A stretch of DNA of 8,442 bases from Clostridia bacterium (GCA_017629395.1 JAGBXH010000061.1:1-8442), one strand, 5' to 3'; shown: positions 1 through 7,730, counted from the first letter of the stretch. Made by a program: numbers and translations. The notes: generated from the sequence alone by a model not told the origin.

Positions 1-1
1 G

Positions 2-118
2 GGCGCAACCAAGTGCGCTAAGCTCTTGGCAGGCAGATTTGGCAGCCGCATCTGGGCACCCATCCGCGATACCGCAGAGTTCCGCGCCATCATGGCACGC
101 ATGAGCGAGTTTGCGTAA
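2..118 (+). CDS. 3' end of an unidentified protein-coding gene (partial)
   Basis: An open frame enters from the left edge of the window and ends at a TAA stop at 116-118, giving 38 C-terminal residues (starting GATKCAKLLAGRFGS, ending MARMSEFA). The frame is supported by its normal-looking composition and by a strong intrinsic terminator starting 18 nt after the stop, as expected for the last gene of a transcription unit. The tail is basic and amphipathic, ending in a probable helix. I do not recognise the family from so short a piece and assign no function. An internal ATG at 101 is in frame but leaves only 5 codons, so it is not a start. Confidence 0.6.
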   Translation, partial: GATKCAKLLAGRFGSRIWAPIRDTAEFRAIMARMSEFA

Positions 119-135
119 AACCGAATAACACACAA

Positions 136-164
136 CAGGGTTGCCGCAAGGCAGCCCTGTTTTT
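136..164 (+). terminator. Rho-independent terminator after the partial gene
   Basis: Ten-base-pair stem CAGGGTTGCC (136-145) with GGCAGCCCTG (150-159), one G-U wobble, closed by a GCAA tetraloop of the stable GNRA class. It is followed at once by TTTTT (160-164). It lies 18 nt after the stop codon at 118, so it ends transcription of the upstream gene. Confidence 0.9.
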
Positions 165-187
165 CGTTTAAGAGAAGTTGTTGCTGC

Positions 188-316
188 CTGTGCGGGCGAT
201 CACTGATCGCCCCTACGGCTGTTTATGTCATGATTTTGGTATGGATGTAATTCCAACTCGCTCCGATGTAGAGGCGAGAATTTTGGCATAGCCGAAATAT
301 GTGATCACCCGCACAG
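188..316. repeat. MITE-like element with 16-bp terminal inverted repeats
   Basis: The ends CTGTGCGGGCGATCAC (188-203) and GTGATCACCCGCACAG (301-316) are inverted copies with 15 of 16 positions matching; the one difference is a G-U-compatible change. The 129-bp element holds no credible gene. Inside are a 19-nt palindrome at 194-212 (GGGCGATCA, one base, TGATCGCCC) and an 8-bp hairpin at 280-298 (ATTTTGGC, ATA loop, GCCGAAAT). No target-site duplication is visible at the flanks. The structure fits a small non-autonomous mobile or dispersed repeat, but it could also be a structured RNA; the sequence of a single copy cannot decide. It fills most of the gene-free stretch between the terminators at 136-164 and 329-361. 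Confidence 0.65.
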
Positions 317-328
317 AAACAAAGAACG

Positions 329-361
329 CAAAAAGCAACCCGCCGACTATATGCGGCGGGT
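329..361 (-). terminator. Rho-independent terminator of the minus-strand two-gene unit
   Basis: Read on the minus strand, ACCCGCCG (361-354) pairs with CGGCGGGT (345-338) over 8 bp with an 8-nt loop, followed by TGCTTTTTGC (337-328). It starts 10 nt after the stop of the 98-aa gene. A run of five T also follows the stem on the plus strand (364-368), so it may work in both directions. Confidence 0.8.
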
Positions 362-370
362 GATTTTTAT

Positions 371-667
371 TCAATTCTCTTCTATCGGCTTGCCCTTGAT
401 GAGCACCTGTGCTTTGCCGTTTTTGGCAACCGCCAAGAGGGCTTGCGTGTCCCCTACGCGGAACGCCTCGCGGCGTGCAAGTCCGAAAAACAGAAATTTG
501 CTTGACAGCCCAAAGGTTTCACCGTCAATCGTCACAGCAATCTTACCCGAAATGGGTCTGCACGCGTATTCGATCTCGTGCGCGACCTCGTCCTCAACGA
601 CAGTCCAATGCTGCTTGATGCGGCTCTTTTTTCTCAATTTGCAATAGTTATACACGCCGTGGCTCAC
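371..667 (-). CDS. Small protein translationally coupled to the sugar-enzyme-like gene, unknown function
   Basis: A 98-aa protein starting with GTG at 667-665. The start overlaps the TGA stop of the upstream gene (666-664) as GTGA, a classic arrangement for translational coupling; the local ribosome binding site is weak, which fits re-initiation. The N-terminus (to about residue 20) is basic, with KLRKKSR. The rest looks beta-rich, with strand-like stretches KIAVTIDGETF (about 42-52) and AQVLIKGKPI (about 86-95). There is no signal peptide, membrane segment or metal-binding motif. A terminator follows 10 nt after the stop. I do not recognise a family. Its fixed position suggests that it acts with the 387-aa protein, as a partner subunit or accessory domain; that is inference. 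The plus-strand frames over the same bases have no ribosome binding site or promoter. Confidence 0.7.
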   Translation of the reverse strand: MSHGVYNYCKLRKKSRIKQHWTVVEDEVAHEIEYACRPISGKIAVTIDGETFGLSSKFLFFGLARREAFRVGDTQALLAVAKNGKAQVLIKGKPIEEN

Positions 668-1827
668 TTTCCGTAATTCTCAAAATACTCGTTGGCGCAG
701 AAATCCTTCTTTTCGGTAAACTTTGCGCGCATATCGGCAAGGTTGCCCGTATAGATCAGATAGCTGTACTCCAGCGGCACAAAGCTTTGCAGCTTGATGG
801 ATTTGAGGGGCGCTACGTAATTGCAGGCAGCGTCGTGCGGCTCCTTGGTGCCGTTATAGGCGTGTCTGCCGCCGATCAGCATTTCCACACCCGGCACGTA
901 AAGACCGATGCCCCAATCGTTGTCGTCGGTCCAGGCGCACCATGTCTCGGTGTCACCCTTAGGCAGCGGGAAGCGGTGGCGCGGCCAATCCTCGGGCCAG
1001 AAGATCAGATCGCGGCGCACGGAAAGCTCATCGCCCGTCCAAGGCTTTTCCTTATCGTAAAACCAGAAATTACCCAGATAGCTGATGGTATAGAACGCGG
1101 GCACCTCCTGCCCTGCCTTGGGATGCTCCCAGCCGGAAAAGTCCACAAAGCGGTTATCCACGCGCACCACGTCACCGTCAAACGCATAGGTGTTCTCCAT
1201 GTAAGAGGGCGTGTACCAAGCCTCATGTCCCCAGTCGCGCGGACGGCACTTGATATAAACGCTGTTTTCTGTGATCTCCACGTCCACCAGCTTGCTCTTG
1301 GCATTGGTGCGGTCACCGCCCTGCACGGGATTGTAGCCCCACTTGTTGCCCATGAATTCACCGCAAACAAAGGGAGGCTGGTTGGTGCCGTAATAGGATT
1401 GCTGCACCAGTCTGCCCGTATCAAAGTTGTTGAGCAGGTTATCAAGCCCCTCGGGCGCATTCTTATCTACAAAGCAGGAAAGTCCGCCGCCCCAGGCAAG
1501 CTCAATGCCCACACGGTAAAGGTCGTTTTCCATATAGTACGTTTCCTGCGCGTATACGGGAATGATGTCGGTCGTCAAGGAATGGATCTTGATCTCCGAG
1601 CCGCCCTTGATAAAGTCCACCTGTACGTCCACGGGTGCTTTTGCCACCTTGCCTGCAAGATAGCCGTCAATCAGGCAGCGGAAGATCTTGTTCTGCCCTG
1701 CTTCAAGGAAAAACTCCTCCGAATACAGAGCATCGTCCACGTAATAGGTCAGCGTGCCGCGCACGGCAGCGTCAGCCGAGTAGGTCAGCGTGTATCTGTT
1801 AAACTGATCGTTATATTCAAATCTCAT
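664..1827 (-). CDS. Putative carbohydrate-active protein with a galactose-mutarotase/glycoside-hydrolase-like beta-sandwich
   Basis: A 387-aa, cytoplasmic-looking protein (no signal peptide or membrane segment). The ATG at 1827 has AAGGAG 7 nt upstream and a consensus promoter behind it, so the start is secure. Residues about 10-90 look like a separate small beta domain. The core from about 95 to 365 is rich in aromatic residues and strands, with conspicuous motifs GGGLSCFVDK (113-122), NNFDTGRLVQQSYYG (133-147) and WGYNPVQGGD (163-172), then many Trp/Tyr/Asp residues. I associate the DTGRLVQQSYYG...YNPVQGGD pattern with uncharacterised sugar-related proteins of gut bacteria having a mutarotase-like beta-sandwich; this is from memory and not checked. 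Substrate and reaction are unknown, and catalytic residues cannot be named; conserved Asp and Glu in these motifs are candidates. It is first in a two-gene unit with the 98-aa gene. Confidence 0.8.
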   Translation of the reverse strand: MRFEYNDQFNRYTLTYSADAAVRGTLTYYVDDALYSEEFFLEAGQNKIFRCLIDGYLAGKVAKAPVDVQVDFIKGGSEIKIHSLTTDIIPVYAQETYYMENDLYRVGIELAWGGGLSCFVDKNAPEGLDNLLNNFDTGRLVQQSYYGTNQPPFVCGEFMGNKWGYNPVQGGDRTNAKSKLVDVEITENSVYIKCRPRDWGHEAWYTPSYMENTYAFDGDVVRVDNRFVDFSGWEHPKAGQEVPAFYTISYLGNFWFYDKEKPWTGDELSVRRDLIFWPEDWPRHRFPLPKGDTETWCAWTDDNDWGIGLYVPGVEMLIGGRHAYNGTKEPHDAACNYVAPLKSIKLQSFVPLEYSYLIYTGNLADMRAKFTEKKDFCANEYFENYGK

Positions 1828-1856
1828 AAAAAATCTCCTTTCCGAGTGGTAATTTC

Positions 1857-1885
1857 ATTATACCGCATTTGGTTAGTTTTGTCAA
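1857..1885 (-). promoter_or_regulatory. Consensus sigma-A promoter for the minus-strand unit
   Basis: On the minus strand, TTGACA (1885-1880) and TATAAT (1862-1857) are both perfect hexamers with a 17-nt spacer. Transcription should start near 1850, giving a leader of about 23 nt that contains the AAGGAG at 1840-1835. A perfect promoter with a short leader implies strong basal expression unless a repressor acts here. No clear operator palindrome is seen. Confidence 0.88.
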
Positions 1886-1954
1886 GAAATTCAACAAAAT
1901 CACTTCCATTTTCATGTCTTTTGTGAATGTTGAGTGAATATTGACGGTAAGCCC

Positions 1955-1983
1955 TTTACAAATCGGCCATGCTGTTCTATAAT
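1955..1983 (+). promoter_or_regulatory. Sigma-A promoter for the ABC transporter genes, with a repeated TATAAT
   Basis: TTTACA (1955-1960) and TATAAT (1978-1983) are 17 nt apart, matching the consensus except at one base of the -35. Two further exact TATAAT copies follow at 1985-1990 and 1993-1998, spaced 7 and 8 nt apart. An additional TTGACG lies at 1941-1946 but is too far from all three for standard spacing. The leader to the ATG at 2034 would be about 44 nt. The promoter diverges from the minus-strand promoter 1857-1885, and the two -35 boxes are about 69 nt apart. Nothing else is recognised in this 206-nt intergenic region. Confidence 0.8.
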
Positions 1984-2033
1984 GTATAATGATATAATAG
2001 TACTATGCAAATTGTTTGCTAAACGAGGTATTT

Positions 2034-2735
2034 ATGGCATTTATTGAATTTGACAAGGTCAGTAAAATATACCGGACGGGACAGGTAGAGATTGCCGCCT
2101 TGCACGAGGCAAGCTTTGAGATCGAGAAGGGCGAGATTTGCGTCATCGTCGGTCAAAGCGGCGCGGGAAAAACCACTCTGCTCAATATTTTGGGCGGCAT
2201 GGATACGCTGACTTCGGGAGAGGTACGCTTTGGCGGGCGCGAAATCGGCGCATTTTCGGTCAAGCAGCTTTCCGAATACCGTCGGAACGAGGTAGGCTTT
2301 GTGTTCCAGTTCTATAACCTGATCGGCAATCTGACCGCTCTTGAAAACGTGGAGATGGCAGCAAGGCTGAAAAAGGGCTCGCAATCCCCCGAGAGCGTGC
2401 TGCGAGAGGTAGGACTTGGCGATCGCCTCTCCAATTTCCCCGCACAGCTTTCGGGCGGTGAGCAGCAGAGAGTTGCCATTGCCCGCGCCCTGGTCAAAAA
2501 TCCCGCTCTTTTGCTTTGCGACGAGCCCACGGGCGCGCTTGACTATGAGACGGGCAAGACCATCCTCTCACTTTTGCAGCGCTCCTGCCGCGAAAGAGGC
2601 ACGACCGTGGTAATTATTACACACAACCAGGCACTGTGCCCCATGGCAGACCGCGTCATTCGCGTCAAGAACGGCAAGATCAAAAGCTGCGAGTGCAATC
2701 CTTGCCCCACTCCGATCGAGCAGATCGAATGGTAA
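2034..2735 (+). CDS. ABC transporter ATP-binding protein, MacB/LolD type
   Basis: A 233-aa nucleotide-binding subunit that hydrolyses ATP on the cytoplasmic face to drive the permease encoded next. All motifs are intact: Walker A GQSGAGKTT (40-48), Q-loop Gln92 in FVFQFYNLIGNLTALENV, signature LSGGEQQR (139-146), Walker B LLLCDEP (159-165), D-loop ALD (168-170) and switch His197 in IITHN. The FYNLIGNLTALENV stretch and LSGGEQQRVAIARAL are typical of the MacB/LolD/FtsE group, whose partners are FtsX-like permeases. The ATG at 2034 is chosen because GAGG lies 5 nt upstream; a TTG in frame at 2016 lacks a ribosome binding site. The C-terminal tail is unusually Cys-rich (CECNPC, 219-224), possibly a metal site or mere drift. 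The permease starts 39 nt downstream, and the two almost certainly form one complex. Confidence 0.96.
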   Translation: MAFIEFDKVSKIYRTGQVEIAALHEASFEIEKGEICVIVGQSGAGKTTLLNILGGMDTLTSGEVRFGGREIGAFSVKQLSEYRRNEVGFVFQFYNLIGNLTALENVEMAARLKKGSQSPESVLREVGLGDRLSNFPAQLSGGEQQRVAIARALVKNPALLLCDEPTGALDYETGKTILSLLQRSCRERGTTVVIITHNQALCPMADRVIRVKNGKIKSCECNPCPTPIEQIEW

Positions 2736-2774
2736 GACGCGAGATTTTACGGTATTACACGTTTTGGAGGTCAT

Positions 2775-5700
2775 ATGAAACATCCCTTTGGGACAGCAGC
2801 ATGGCGTGAGATCAAGGCTCACCCCGGCAGATATCTGGCAATTCTTGCCATCGTTGCGCTGGGCGTAGGCTTTTACGCAGGTCTTTTCGTCATTGAGGAC
2901 GCTATGCTGGACACGACGAACAGCTACGTCATTGACTACAATCTATACGACTTCTCGGTATCGACCACGTTGGGGCTTTCCGATAAGGAGGTCAAGGAGC
3001 TTGCCTCGCTTGACGGAATCAGACGCGCCGAGGGCGTGATCACATTTGATGCAATATGTAAGGGAGAGGGAGACGAGGAGCAGATCCTGCACTTCATGAG
3101 CATACCCAAGCATATAGGCGTCCCCGAGATCATAGCGGGACGCATGCCCAAGGAGTCCGATGAATGTCTGGCGGATTCAAACCGCTATACAAAGAACGAT
3201 ATCGGCAAAAAAATCAGGCTTGAGGACGAGAGCAGCGATACGCTTGTCCATACCGAATACACCATAGTCGGCATCGCGCGTTCGGTGGAATTCCTCAACT
3301 ACAGACGCGGCAGCACCTCACTCGGAGGCGGCACCGTCACCTCATTCTGCTATATTCCCAAGTCAGGCTTTTCGACAGATTACTTTACTGCCGTACACCT
3401 GGAAGCCGATACGGACGCTTACGTCTACTCAGAGGAATACCGCAGCGCCACCCACGCGCTCAAGCAAGCCATCTCGGACAAGCTGGAGCGTCTGGCATTG
3501 GAGCGCGGCATCATTCTCATTGAGCAGGCGCACGCCGAGATCGCCAAGGGCGTTGCCGCATACGAGCAGGGCAAGATCGATCTTGAAAAGGCACAAAAGG
3601 ACGCGGAAAAGCAATTTGCCAAGGCAAAGGAGCAGATCGAGGACGGATATCTGCAGCTGGAGCAGGGCAAGCTGGAGCTTGCCAAGACCGAAAAGCAGAT
3701 CGAGCTTGCGCTGGCAAAGGCAACCGTTGATCTCAATGCCTCCTTAAAGGAAGCAGACGAGCTGCTTGCTCGCGCCGATGCGATCGCAAACACGGTGGAT
3801 TACGACAAATATTTAGAGGTCACGGACGCGCTTGCGCAGCTGGAAAAAGCACGCGTCAATCTGCTCAAGGAGATCAAAAAGGATCCCAAAAACAAGGAAT
3901 ACCCTGCACTGCTTGTGCGTGTGGAGCAAAAGCAGCAGCAGATCGTGGACGAATACGCGATCTTGCTTGCAGCCATGAGCCAATATCACGATCTGCGCAC
4001 CAAGGCACAGGATATCCGCGACACCGCGCAAAAGACCTTTGACAATCTGGATCTTGCCTCCAAGGGCTTGATCACCATGCAAAAATTAGAGATCACCAAC
4101 GCTGAGACCGACCTCAAAATTGCGGAAAAGCAGCTGAAGGTGGAGCAGGTCAAAGCGCAAAAGGAATTTGACAAGGCACAGAAAGAGCTGGAGGACGCAT
4201 TGGCGCAGCTGACCATTTCCGATGAGGATCTGCACAGGCTGACCTCCCCCAAATCCTACGTATTGACACGCGAAGAAAATATCGGGTACGCAAGCATGGA
4301 GGCTGACTCCACCATCATTTCGGGTGTGGTCGTTGTCTTCCCCGTGTTTTTCGTACTGGTGGCAGCCCTTGTGTGCTCCACCGTCATGACCCGCATGGTT
4401 GAGGACGAGCGCACCTCGCTGGGCACGCTCAAGGCACTTGGCTACGACAAGCGTGCGCTGATGACGAAATACATGGTCTACGCAGGCTCTGCCGCGCTGA
4501 TCGGCTCGATCCTTGGATTTTTCATGGGCACGTTTGCCATGCCGCGCGTGCTGTGGCTGGCGTATATGCTGATGTACGATTTCACCAATACCCTGCAATA
4601 CGTATTCAACCCCGTTTTGCTGGCAGCGTGCGTTGCAGTCGCACTTGCCTGCTGCATGGGCACGGCAGCGGTATGCGTGCTGGGATCCGCGAAAGAGATG
4701 CCCGCACAGCTCATGCGTCCGCGCACGGGCGCTTCGGGCAAGCGCGTATTCTTTGAGCGTATTCCTCTGCTCTGGAAGCCGCTCCCCTTCCTTACCAAGG
4801 TTGCCCTGCGCAATATCTGGAGATACAAAAAGCGTCTTTTGGTCATGATACTGGGAATTGGCGGAAGCACCGCACTGCTTGTTGCCGGCTTTGGCTTGGC
4901 AGATTCCATCAAGCCCCTGGCAGATTATCAATTCGAGCACATTTCCCTTTACGATTACGAGATCACCTTCAAGGATCCGCTTGACGCAGACACCGTTGCC
5001 GCATTTACCGAGCGTAACGCGGACAAGATCGGCAGCATGATGACCATGCACCAATCCGAGCAAAGCGTGGAAAGCGAGCACACAAGCCACACGGCAACCC
5101 TGCACGTTTGCGACAGCCTTGAGGGCTATATCAAGCTGACGCAAAACGGCAAGCACGTTGCATTCCCCGCGCCCGGTCAGACCGTCATCAACACGCGCCT
5201 GGCAGAGGTGCTTCGGGTAGGCGTGGGTGACACGGTCACGCTGCACACAGCGGACGGTGAGATCACGGCAACCGTCAGCGGCATCGTGGACAACTATATA
5301 GGCAACGTGGCTTACATCTGCACGCAGACCTACTCGGATGCAACGAGCGTAACACCCGAGATCAGAACCGCCCTGCTCCTTGCGCCCGAGGGTGCAGAGA
5401 TCGACCGCACGGCAGCCGCTCTGCGCGGTGACGAGGCGGTAGCGTACGTAGAGGCGGGGGCAGACACGCAAAGCATGCTCAAGAGCATGATGCAGAGCAT
5501 GAACTACGTGGTCGTAGTCGTCATCGTGTGTGCAGGCGCACTTGCCTATATCGTGCTGTTCAATCTGACCAATATCAATATCACCGAGCGCACGCGCGAG
5601 ATCGCGACCTTGCGCGTCATCGGACTTTACCGCAAGGAAACGCGCAGCTACGTCATGACAGAGAACTACGTGTTATCCGTGCTCGGTGCGCTGATCGGTC

Positions 5701-5900
5701 TGCCGACGGGCGTGCTTTTGCACCGCTTCGTCATGTCGCAGATCGTGCTGGACACCATTTCCTTCCCCACCGTCATCAATCCGCAAAGCTATCTTTATTC
5801 CTTTGCGCTGACGCTGCTGTTCGCTGTGCTGGTAGGGCTTGCCCTGCGCCCGCGTATCGACCGCATCGACATGGCGGAATCCCTGAAATCCGTTGAATAA
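2775..5900 (+). CDS. FtsX-family ABC transporter permease with a long inserted coiled coil
   Basis: A 1041-aa membrane protein, partner of the upstream ATPase. GGAGG ends 4 nt before the ATG. Likely order: TM1 (about 19-40); an extracellular mixed alpha/beta domain (about 41-225); a long Lys/Glu/Ala/Gln-rich coiled coil (about 225-485); the first FtsX core with three TMs (about 515-538, 568-588, 612-636); a second TM1 (about 688-708); an extracellular domain (about 715-900); the second FtsX core (about 911-931, 962-982, 1004-1024). Both cores have the cytoplasmic coupling pattern after the first helix: MTRMVEDERTSLGTLKALGY (538-557) and NITERTREIATLRVIGLY (935-952). This is a tandem-duplicated (4+4 TM) permease in one chain. 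Such systems act by mechanotransmission or lipid/peptide extrusion, for example in peptide resistance or envelope control; the actual substrate is unknown. The coiled coil should project outside the membrane, perhaps to bind wall or partner proteins. Confidence 0.94.
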   Translation: MKHPFGTAAWREIKAHPGRYLAILAIVALGVGFYAGLFVIEDAMLDTTNSYVIDYNLYDFSVSTTLGLSDKEVKELASLDGIRRAEGVITFDAICKGEGDEEQILHFMSIPKHIGVPEIIAGRMPKESDECLADSNRYTKNDIGKKIRLEDESSDTLVHTEYTIVGIARSVEFLNYRRGSTSLGGGTVTSFCYIPKSGFSTDYFTAVHLEADTDAYVYSEEYRSATHALKQAISDKLERLALERGIILIEQAHAEIAKGVAAYEQGKIDLEKAQKDAEKQFAKAKEQIEDGYLQLEQGKLELAKTEKQIELALAKATVDLNASLKEADELLARADAIANTVDYDKYLEVTDALAQLEKARVNLLKEIKKDPKNKEYPALLVRVEQKQQQIVDEYAILLAAMSQYHDLRTKAQDIRDTAQKTFDNLDLASKGLITMQKLEITNAETDLKIAEKQLKVEQVKAQKEFDKAQKELEDALAQLTISDEDLHRLTSPKSYVLTREENIGYASMEADSTIISGVVVVFPVFFVLVAALVCSTVMTRMVEDERTSLGTLKALGYDKRALMTKYMVYAGSAALIGSILGFFMGTFAMPRVLWLAYMLMYDFTNTLQYVFNPVLLAACVAVALACCMGTAAVCVLGSAKEMPAQLMRPRTGASGKRVFFERIPLLWKPLPFLTKVALRNIWRYKKRLLVMILGIGGSTALLVAGFGLADSIKPLADYQFEHISLYDYEITFKDPLDADTVAAFTERNADKIGSMMTMHQSEQSVESEHTSHTATLHVCDSLEGYIKLTQNGKHVAFPAPGQTVINTRLAEVLRVGVGDTVTLHTADGEITATVSGIVDNYIGNVAYICTQTYSDATSVTPEIRTALLLAPEGAEIDRTAAALRGDEAVAYVEAGADTQSMLKSMMQSMNYVVVVVIVCAGALAYIVLFNLTNINITERTREIATLRVIGLYRKETRSYVMTENYVLSVLGALIGLPTGVLLHRFVMSQIVLDTISFPTVINPQSYLYSFALTLLFAVLVGLALRPRIDRIDMAESLKSVE

Positions 5901-5933
5901 TTTTAAGAATATATCACAAAGGAGAACCAAACC

Positions 5934-7727
5934 ATGACCAACGTAAGAGCAGAAATTCCCGCAAAATACAAGTGGGACATGACCAACATCTACAAAACCG
6001 AGCAGGATTTTGACGCAGACTACCAAAAGGCTGCCGATATGATTGCAGCGTTCCCCGCACACGCTTCCACCATGAGCGAGAGCGCGCAGGGTCTGCTTTC
6101 CATGTTCGAGGACATGACCGCTATGATGCGCGTTGTGGAAAAGCTTTACATGTACGCACACCTCTCTTCTGATGCGGACACCACCGATAACCACTACCTT
6201 GCCATGATGGGCAAGATGCGCAACCTGTTCAACAAGCTCAGCGTTGCTGCATTCTTCGTCACCCCTGCGCTGATCCGTCTGGACGAGCAAAAGGTAGCCG
6301 CTTGGATGGAGGAGTGCCCCGCTCTGCGTGAATTTGAGCGTGACATCTGGCTTGCGCAGCGCGAAAAGCCCCACACCCTTTCCGACGAGTGCGAAAAGCT
6401 GATGGCTGACATTTCCGCAGGTATGGGTGCTGCTGCAAACGTGCGCTCCATTTTTGCTAACGCTGACCTGACCTTTGGTAAGATCAAGGACGAAAACGGC
6501 AAGATGGTACAGCTCAACGACGCAACCTACGTTTCCAAGCTGATGTCCTCCGACCGCCGCGTGCGCCGCGCAGCATTCACCACGCTCTACAAGACCTACA
6601 CCCAGTTTGGCAATACCTTTGCTACGCTTTATAACGCATACGTCAAGGAAAGAACCACCGCAGCACGCGTACGCGGCTACGAGGACAGCCTGACCGCATC
6701 CGTATTCCGTGACGAGGTCACGCCCGAGATCTACAACAACCTGATCAACACGGTCAGCGATAACCTGGGCGTACTGTTTGATTACTATGCAATCAAGAAG
6801 AAGGCGCTGGGTCTTTCCAAGCTGCATCTTTACGATATCTACACCCCTCTGATTGCAGAGTGCGAGAAGGAATACTCCTTTGAAGAGGCAACCGAAGAGG
6901 TGCTCAAGACGGTTGAGATCTTCGGTGCAGAGTACCACGACACCCTGGAAAAGGGCATCAAGGAGCAGAACTGGGTTGACGTTTATCCCTCTCGCGGTAA
7001 GCGCGGCGGTGCGTACAGCTCCGGCTGCTACGATACCCAGCCTTACATGCTGCTCAACTTTGTCGGCACGCTGGACAACGTTTCCACCTTTGCACACGAG
7101 TCGGGCCACTCCATGCACTCCTACTTCTCCCGCAAGTACAACGCTCCCCAGAACTCCTCCTACACCATTTTCGTAGCAGAGGTTGCTTCTACCGTCAACG
7201 AGCTTTTGTTCTGCCACCGCAAGCTGCGTGAGAGCGACAGCAAGGAAGAAAAGCTGGCGATCCTCAATCAGATCATGGAAACCTACAAGGGCACGCTTTA
7301 CAGACAGACCATGTTTGCAGAATTTGAAAAGACCGCGCACGCTATGGTTGAGGGCGGCGCAACCCTGACCAAGGACGTGCTTTGCAAGACCTACTACGAT
7401 ATCGTTTGCAAGTACTTTGGTCCTGACGTGGTTTGCGACAAGGAGATCGCGAACGAGTGGATGAGAATTCCTCACTTCTACACCAACTTCTACGTATACA
7501 AGTACGCAACCTGCATCTCTGCTGCTTCCACCATCGTACATCGTATTGAAACCGAGGGCGAGGAATACATCGGCAAGTATATTGATTTCCTCAAGTGCGG
7601 CGGCTCCAAGTCGCCTCTGGACAGCCTCTTGGTTGCAGGCATTGACATGCGCGACCCGCAGGTAGTCAAGAACGCGATTGACGACTTTGCTGCCACCATT
7701 GCGCAGTACAAGGAGCTTTCCGAGTAA
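5934..7727 (+). CDS. pepF: Oligoendopeptidase F (M3 family zinc peptidase)
   Basis: A 597-aa cytoplasmic metallopeptidase, the usual length for PepF (about 600). It cleaves short peptides, roughly 7-17 residues long, and helps recycle peptides. The zinc motif HExxH is intact as HESGH (388-392), with the third ligand Glu416 in FVAEVASTVNE; Glu389 is the general base. The Gly-rich loop RGKRGGAYSSGCYDTQPY (354-371) precedes it, and the substrate-binding HFYTNFYVYKYAT (514-526) follows, as in the family. The N-terminal all-helical part (about 1-190) is the PepF N-domain. AAAGGAG lies 9 nt before the ATG. The gene begins 33 nt after the permease with no terminator between, so read-through is likely, although its own promoter is not excluded. 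It contains no TTA, CTA or TCA codon (the antisense frame in register is open throughout), a stronger codon bias than expected for a weakly expressed gene. Confidence 0.96.
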   Translation: MTNVRAEIPAKYKWDMTNIYKTEQDFDADYQKAADMIAAFPAHASTMSESAQGLLSMFEDMTAMMRVVEKLYMYAHLSSDADTTDNHYLAMMGKMRNLFNKLSVAAFFVTPALIRLDEQKVAAWMEECPALREFERDIWLAQREKPHTLSDECEKLMADISAGMGAAANVRSIFANADLTFGKIKDENGKMVQLNDATYVSKLMSSDRRVRRAAFTTLYKTYTQFGNTFATLYNAYVKERTTAARVRGYEDSLTASVFRDEVTPEIYNNLINTVSDNLGVLFDYYAIKKKALGLSKLHLYDIYTPLIAECEKEYSFEEATEEVLKTVEIFGAEYHDTLEKGIKEQNWVDVYPSRGKRGGAYSSGCYDTQPYMLLNFVGTLDNVSTFAHESGHSMHSYFSRKYNAPQNSSYTIFVAEVASTVNELLFCHRKLRESDSKEEKLAILNQIMETYKGTLYRQTMFAEFEKTAHAMVEGGATLTKDVLCKTYYDIVCKYFGPDVVCDKEIANEWMRIPHFYTNFYVYKYATCISAASTIVHRIETEGEEYIGKYIDFLKCGGSKSPLDSLLVAGIDMRDPQVVKNAIDDFAATIAQYKELSE

Positions 7728-7730
7728 GAC

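Noticed and set aside
787..1926. A 379-codon plus-strand open frame opposite the 387-aa gene
   Set aside because: In codon register with the minus-strand gene, which has a perfect promoter, a good ribosome binding site and enzyme-like motifs. The plus frame has none of these and runs through the minus-strand promoter.
2016..2033. Upstream TTG start for the ABC ATPase (6 extra residues)
   Set aside because: The GAGG at 2025-2028 is correctly spaced for the ATG at 2034, and the family normally begins just before the FDKVSKIY strand.
1828..2033. Riboswitch or attenuator before the ABC ATPase
   Set aside because: The leader after the promoter is only about 44 nt and shows no terminator-like hairpin.
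4086..5471. A 461-codon minus-strand open frame within the permease
   Set aside because: Also in codon register with the permease and explained by the same codon avoidance. Its composition is not protein-like, and the sense gene has clear TM and FtsX motifs.
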